From: a virus
IMG/VR virus record: IMGVR_UViG_3300010373_000006
Location: 1 to 64,000 of that record
Strand: one strand, 5' to 3'
Length of the DNA: 64,000 nt
The translations under genes and the position numbers were made by a program. How positions within the stretch are numbered: position 1 is the first letter of the stretch; each line of letters begins with the position of its first letter. The notes below the pieces were generated by a model. That model had not been told where the DNA came from. It did not search any database and saw only the letters and a list, made by a program, of their open reading frames with translations. Positions 62,971-64,000 of this stretch are shown piece by piece.

Positions 62971-63187
62971 TTCGGCCCTGGCCTTTTCGCAGCGGCTCGT
63001 CTTGTGGGCCATGCACAGGAGTCCCGAGCTTGTGACTGCGCTCCCAGGTAAGACACATGCCGAAATTCATGAGCGGCCCTGCGTCGAGCAAGTAGAGCGC
63101 GCCAACCGTGAGCCAAAAGGCGAATCCACTGATCACGACGACAACGTGAAGAAACCGGCGTATCGACGACCATGTCTGCTTGTGCAT
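62954..63187 (-). CDS. single-span membrane protein, 77 aa
   Basis: ATG 63187 lies 9 bases after GGAG; the longer frame to 63211 lacks this. One membrane helix (FLHVVVVISGFAFWLTVGAL) is followed by a polar tail. It converges on the preceding gene. The function is unknown. Confidence 0.55.
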   Translation of the reverse strand: MHKQTWSSIRRFLHVVVVISGFAFWLTVGALYLLDAGPLMNFGMCLTWERSHKLGTPVHGPQDEPLRKGQGRIRVQW

Positions 63188-63289
63188 GGGTTTGGGCTCC
63201 ATAGAGAGCATTCGGCCGGCTCGGGGTAATCTTTACGTCGCGATCTTTCGATTTCCGACTAACGCGATTTTATGGCAAGTGTAGCGCGC

Positions 63290-63318
63290 AAAAAAGCCCC
63301 TATCAAGGCGATAGGGGC
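63290..63318 (-). terminator. strong leftward terminator
   Basis: Read leftward, GCCCCTATC and GATAGGGGC form a perfect 9-bp stem with a 5-base loop, followed by TTTTTT (plus-strand A at 63290-63295). Outer GCGCGCA/TGTGCGCGC sequences could extend the structure. It ends transcription of the gene at 63569; 63319-63568 holds no gene I can support. Confidence 0.8.
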
Positions 63319-63568
63319 AAATTTGTGCGCGCACAAACCCGCCCCGGTCCCTCCCGAGACCGAGGCGTGATCGCGTCGATACCTCGTTCTCCTCCGTTCC
63401 GTTCAGTGCCCAACCCGCCGCGCTGCCCAGCGGAATGCGTAGCAGCCGACGACGAGCCAGGCGAAGATTTCCATTGCAAGGGTCAGGGAAAGGGCCTCCA
63501 AAAAGGGGAAGGGTCATCCGCAAGGCCCGGTCGGGGACGACCCGAGGGGCGCGGATGGGGTGGGCGGG

Positions 63569-64000
63569 TTAGGGGATGGTGGCTTTCGTGATGGCGGTGC
63601 GAAGTGTCGCGACTGCCATGTTGATATCGGCAGGAAACGTTGCGTTTTGGGTCAAAGCGGTAACAGCAGCTTGGCACGCCGCAAGCAGGTCAGGCGCGGC
63701 GACGATGAGCCTCGCTCTGCGGGTCCGCTCCTCATGCGGAACGCCGATATTCTTGGGCGGCGGACACTCTCGGCCTGTTGTCTTGGCAATTGCTGCTCTT
63801 GCGCTGTTCCAGAGCGTCACGCACTCTTCGGACATGTCCTCCGGGTCGTAGAATGCGTCCTCGCACTGGGAGACATATTCTTTGGCGATCGCAAGCAGAT
63901 CGGGACTCGCCGCGATGAGCCGGGCGTTTGCTTCGCATTCCTCAGTTGAGCGTGCGAACATGTCGCCATCGGTCTGGCAGATGCTCCAGTCGTCGTGGCA
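63569..64000 (-). CDS. conserved phage protein with repeated A-R-L-I motif (partial)
   Basis: The frame is open beyond the window edge, so the start is missing. An ATG at 63961 exists, but the residues before it (DWSICQTDGD) look coding. The motif ANARLIAASPDLLAIAKEYV is repeated as TRRARLIVAAPDLLAACQAA, a pattern common in phage small proteins of unknown function. Internal duplication is likely. Confidence 0.6.
   Translation of the reverse strand, partial: CHDDWSICQTDGDMFARSTEECEANARLIAASPDLLAIAKEYVSQCEDAFYDPEDMSEECVTLWNSARAAIAKTTGRECPPPKNIGVPHEERTRRARLIVAAPDLLAACQAAVTALTQNATFPADINMAVATLRTAITKATIP

Noticed and set aside
63233-63523. 96-codon minus-strand frame near the right end
   Set aside because: It contains the strong terminator at 63290-63318 and lacks a ribosome-binding site.

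Overview
The window looks like about 64 kb of a temperate, tailed (siphovirus-like) bacteriophage with high G+C and frequent GTG/TTG starts. The host is probably a Planctomycetota or similar high-GC bacterium. That host guess is an inference from the style of the small zinc-ribbon proteins, the phage CsrA, the Y-x-W-R-H form of the integrase active site and the low-complexity proteins; nothing in the window proves it. A tyrosine integrase, an attP-like region with paired arm repeats and a tRNA-Arg-like core lie in the middle of the sequence with phage genes on both sides, so the sequence reads as a free or circularised phage genome rather than an integrated prophage.

Layout. 1-480: a short CRISPR-like array (six 36-bp repeats and a decayed seventh) that runs off the left edge, with no cas genes in view. 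481-1878: a YpsA-like SLOG protein and small genes. 1870-2641: a divergent XRE repressor / ribbon-helix-helix switch. 2438-6768: a dense early operon of small membrane, zinc-ribbon and low-complexity proteins, including CsrA and a RimI-like acetyltransferase. 6914-11411: a second divergent switch followed by a probable recombination protein, an ATP-grasp protein, an AP2-domain protein and small genes, several using unusually long Shine-Dalgarno sequences. 11468-16382: a tRNA-like element, a Mom-like DNA-modification gene, an O-like initiator gene that itself contains five iterons, DnaB helicase and small genes. 16379-24758: C5-cytosine methylase, VRR-NUC nuclease, HNH endonuclease, DUF5131 protein, NADAR-HAD fusion, Lar-like proteins, a DpdA-like transglycosylase with QueE, and an Xis-like protein. 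24714-26390: integrase and attP. 26486-29572: a minus-strand accessory operon with repeated leaders and an extremely cysteine-rich repeat protein. 29746-36846: small zinc and membrane proteins, a papain-like peptidase and a CAP-domain protein. 37023-57428: ParB-methylase fusion, terminase, portal, a protease-scaffold-capsid polyprotein, tail genes with a -1 frameshift site, and tape measure. 57433-62970: seven overlapping genes for glycosyl, methyl and sulfo transfer plus a radical-SAM enzyme. 62954-64000: two minus-strand genes, the last cut by the window edge.

How it works together. The repressor region probably controls lysogeny. The O-like protein should bind its own iterons and load DnaB. 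The phage appears to protect its DNA in several ways (Mom-like modification, C5 methylation, deazaguanine insertion via QueE/DpdA, an N-methylase, Lar-like proteins) and carries NADAR and SLOG proteins that may act on nucleotide-based defences. The right-hand cassette and a glycosyltransferase-methyltransferase fusion next to the capsid gene suggest that virion or cell-surface glycans are built, methylated and possibly sulfated. No recognisable endolysin was found; the membrane and peptidase genes between 32 and 37 kb are the best place to look for lysis functions.
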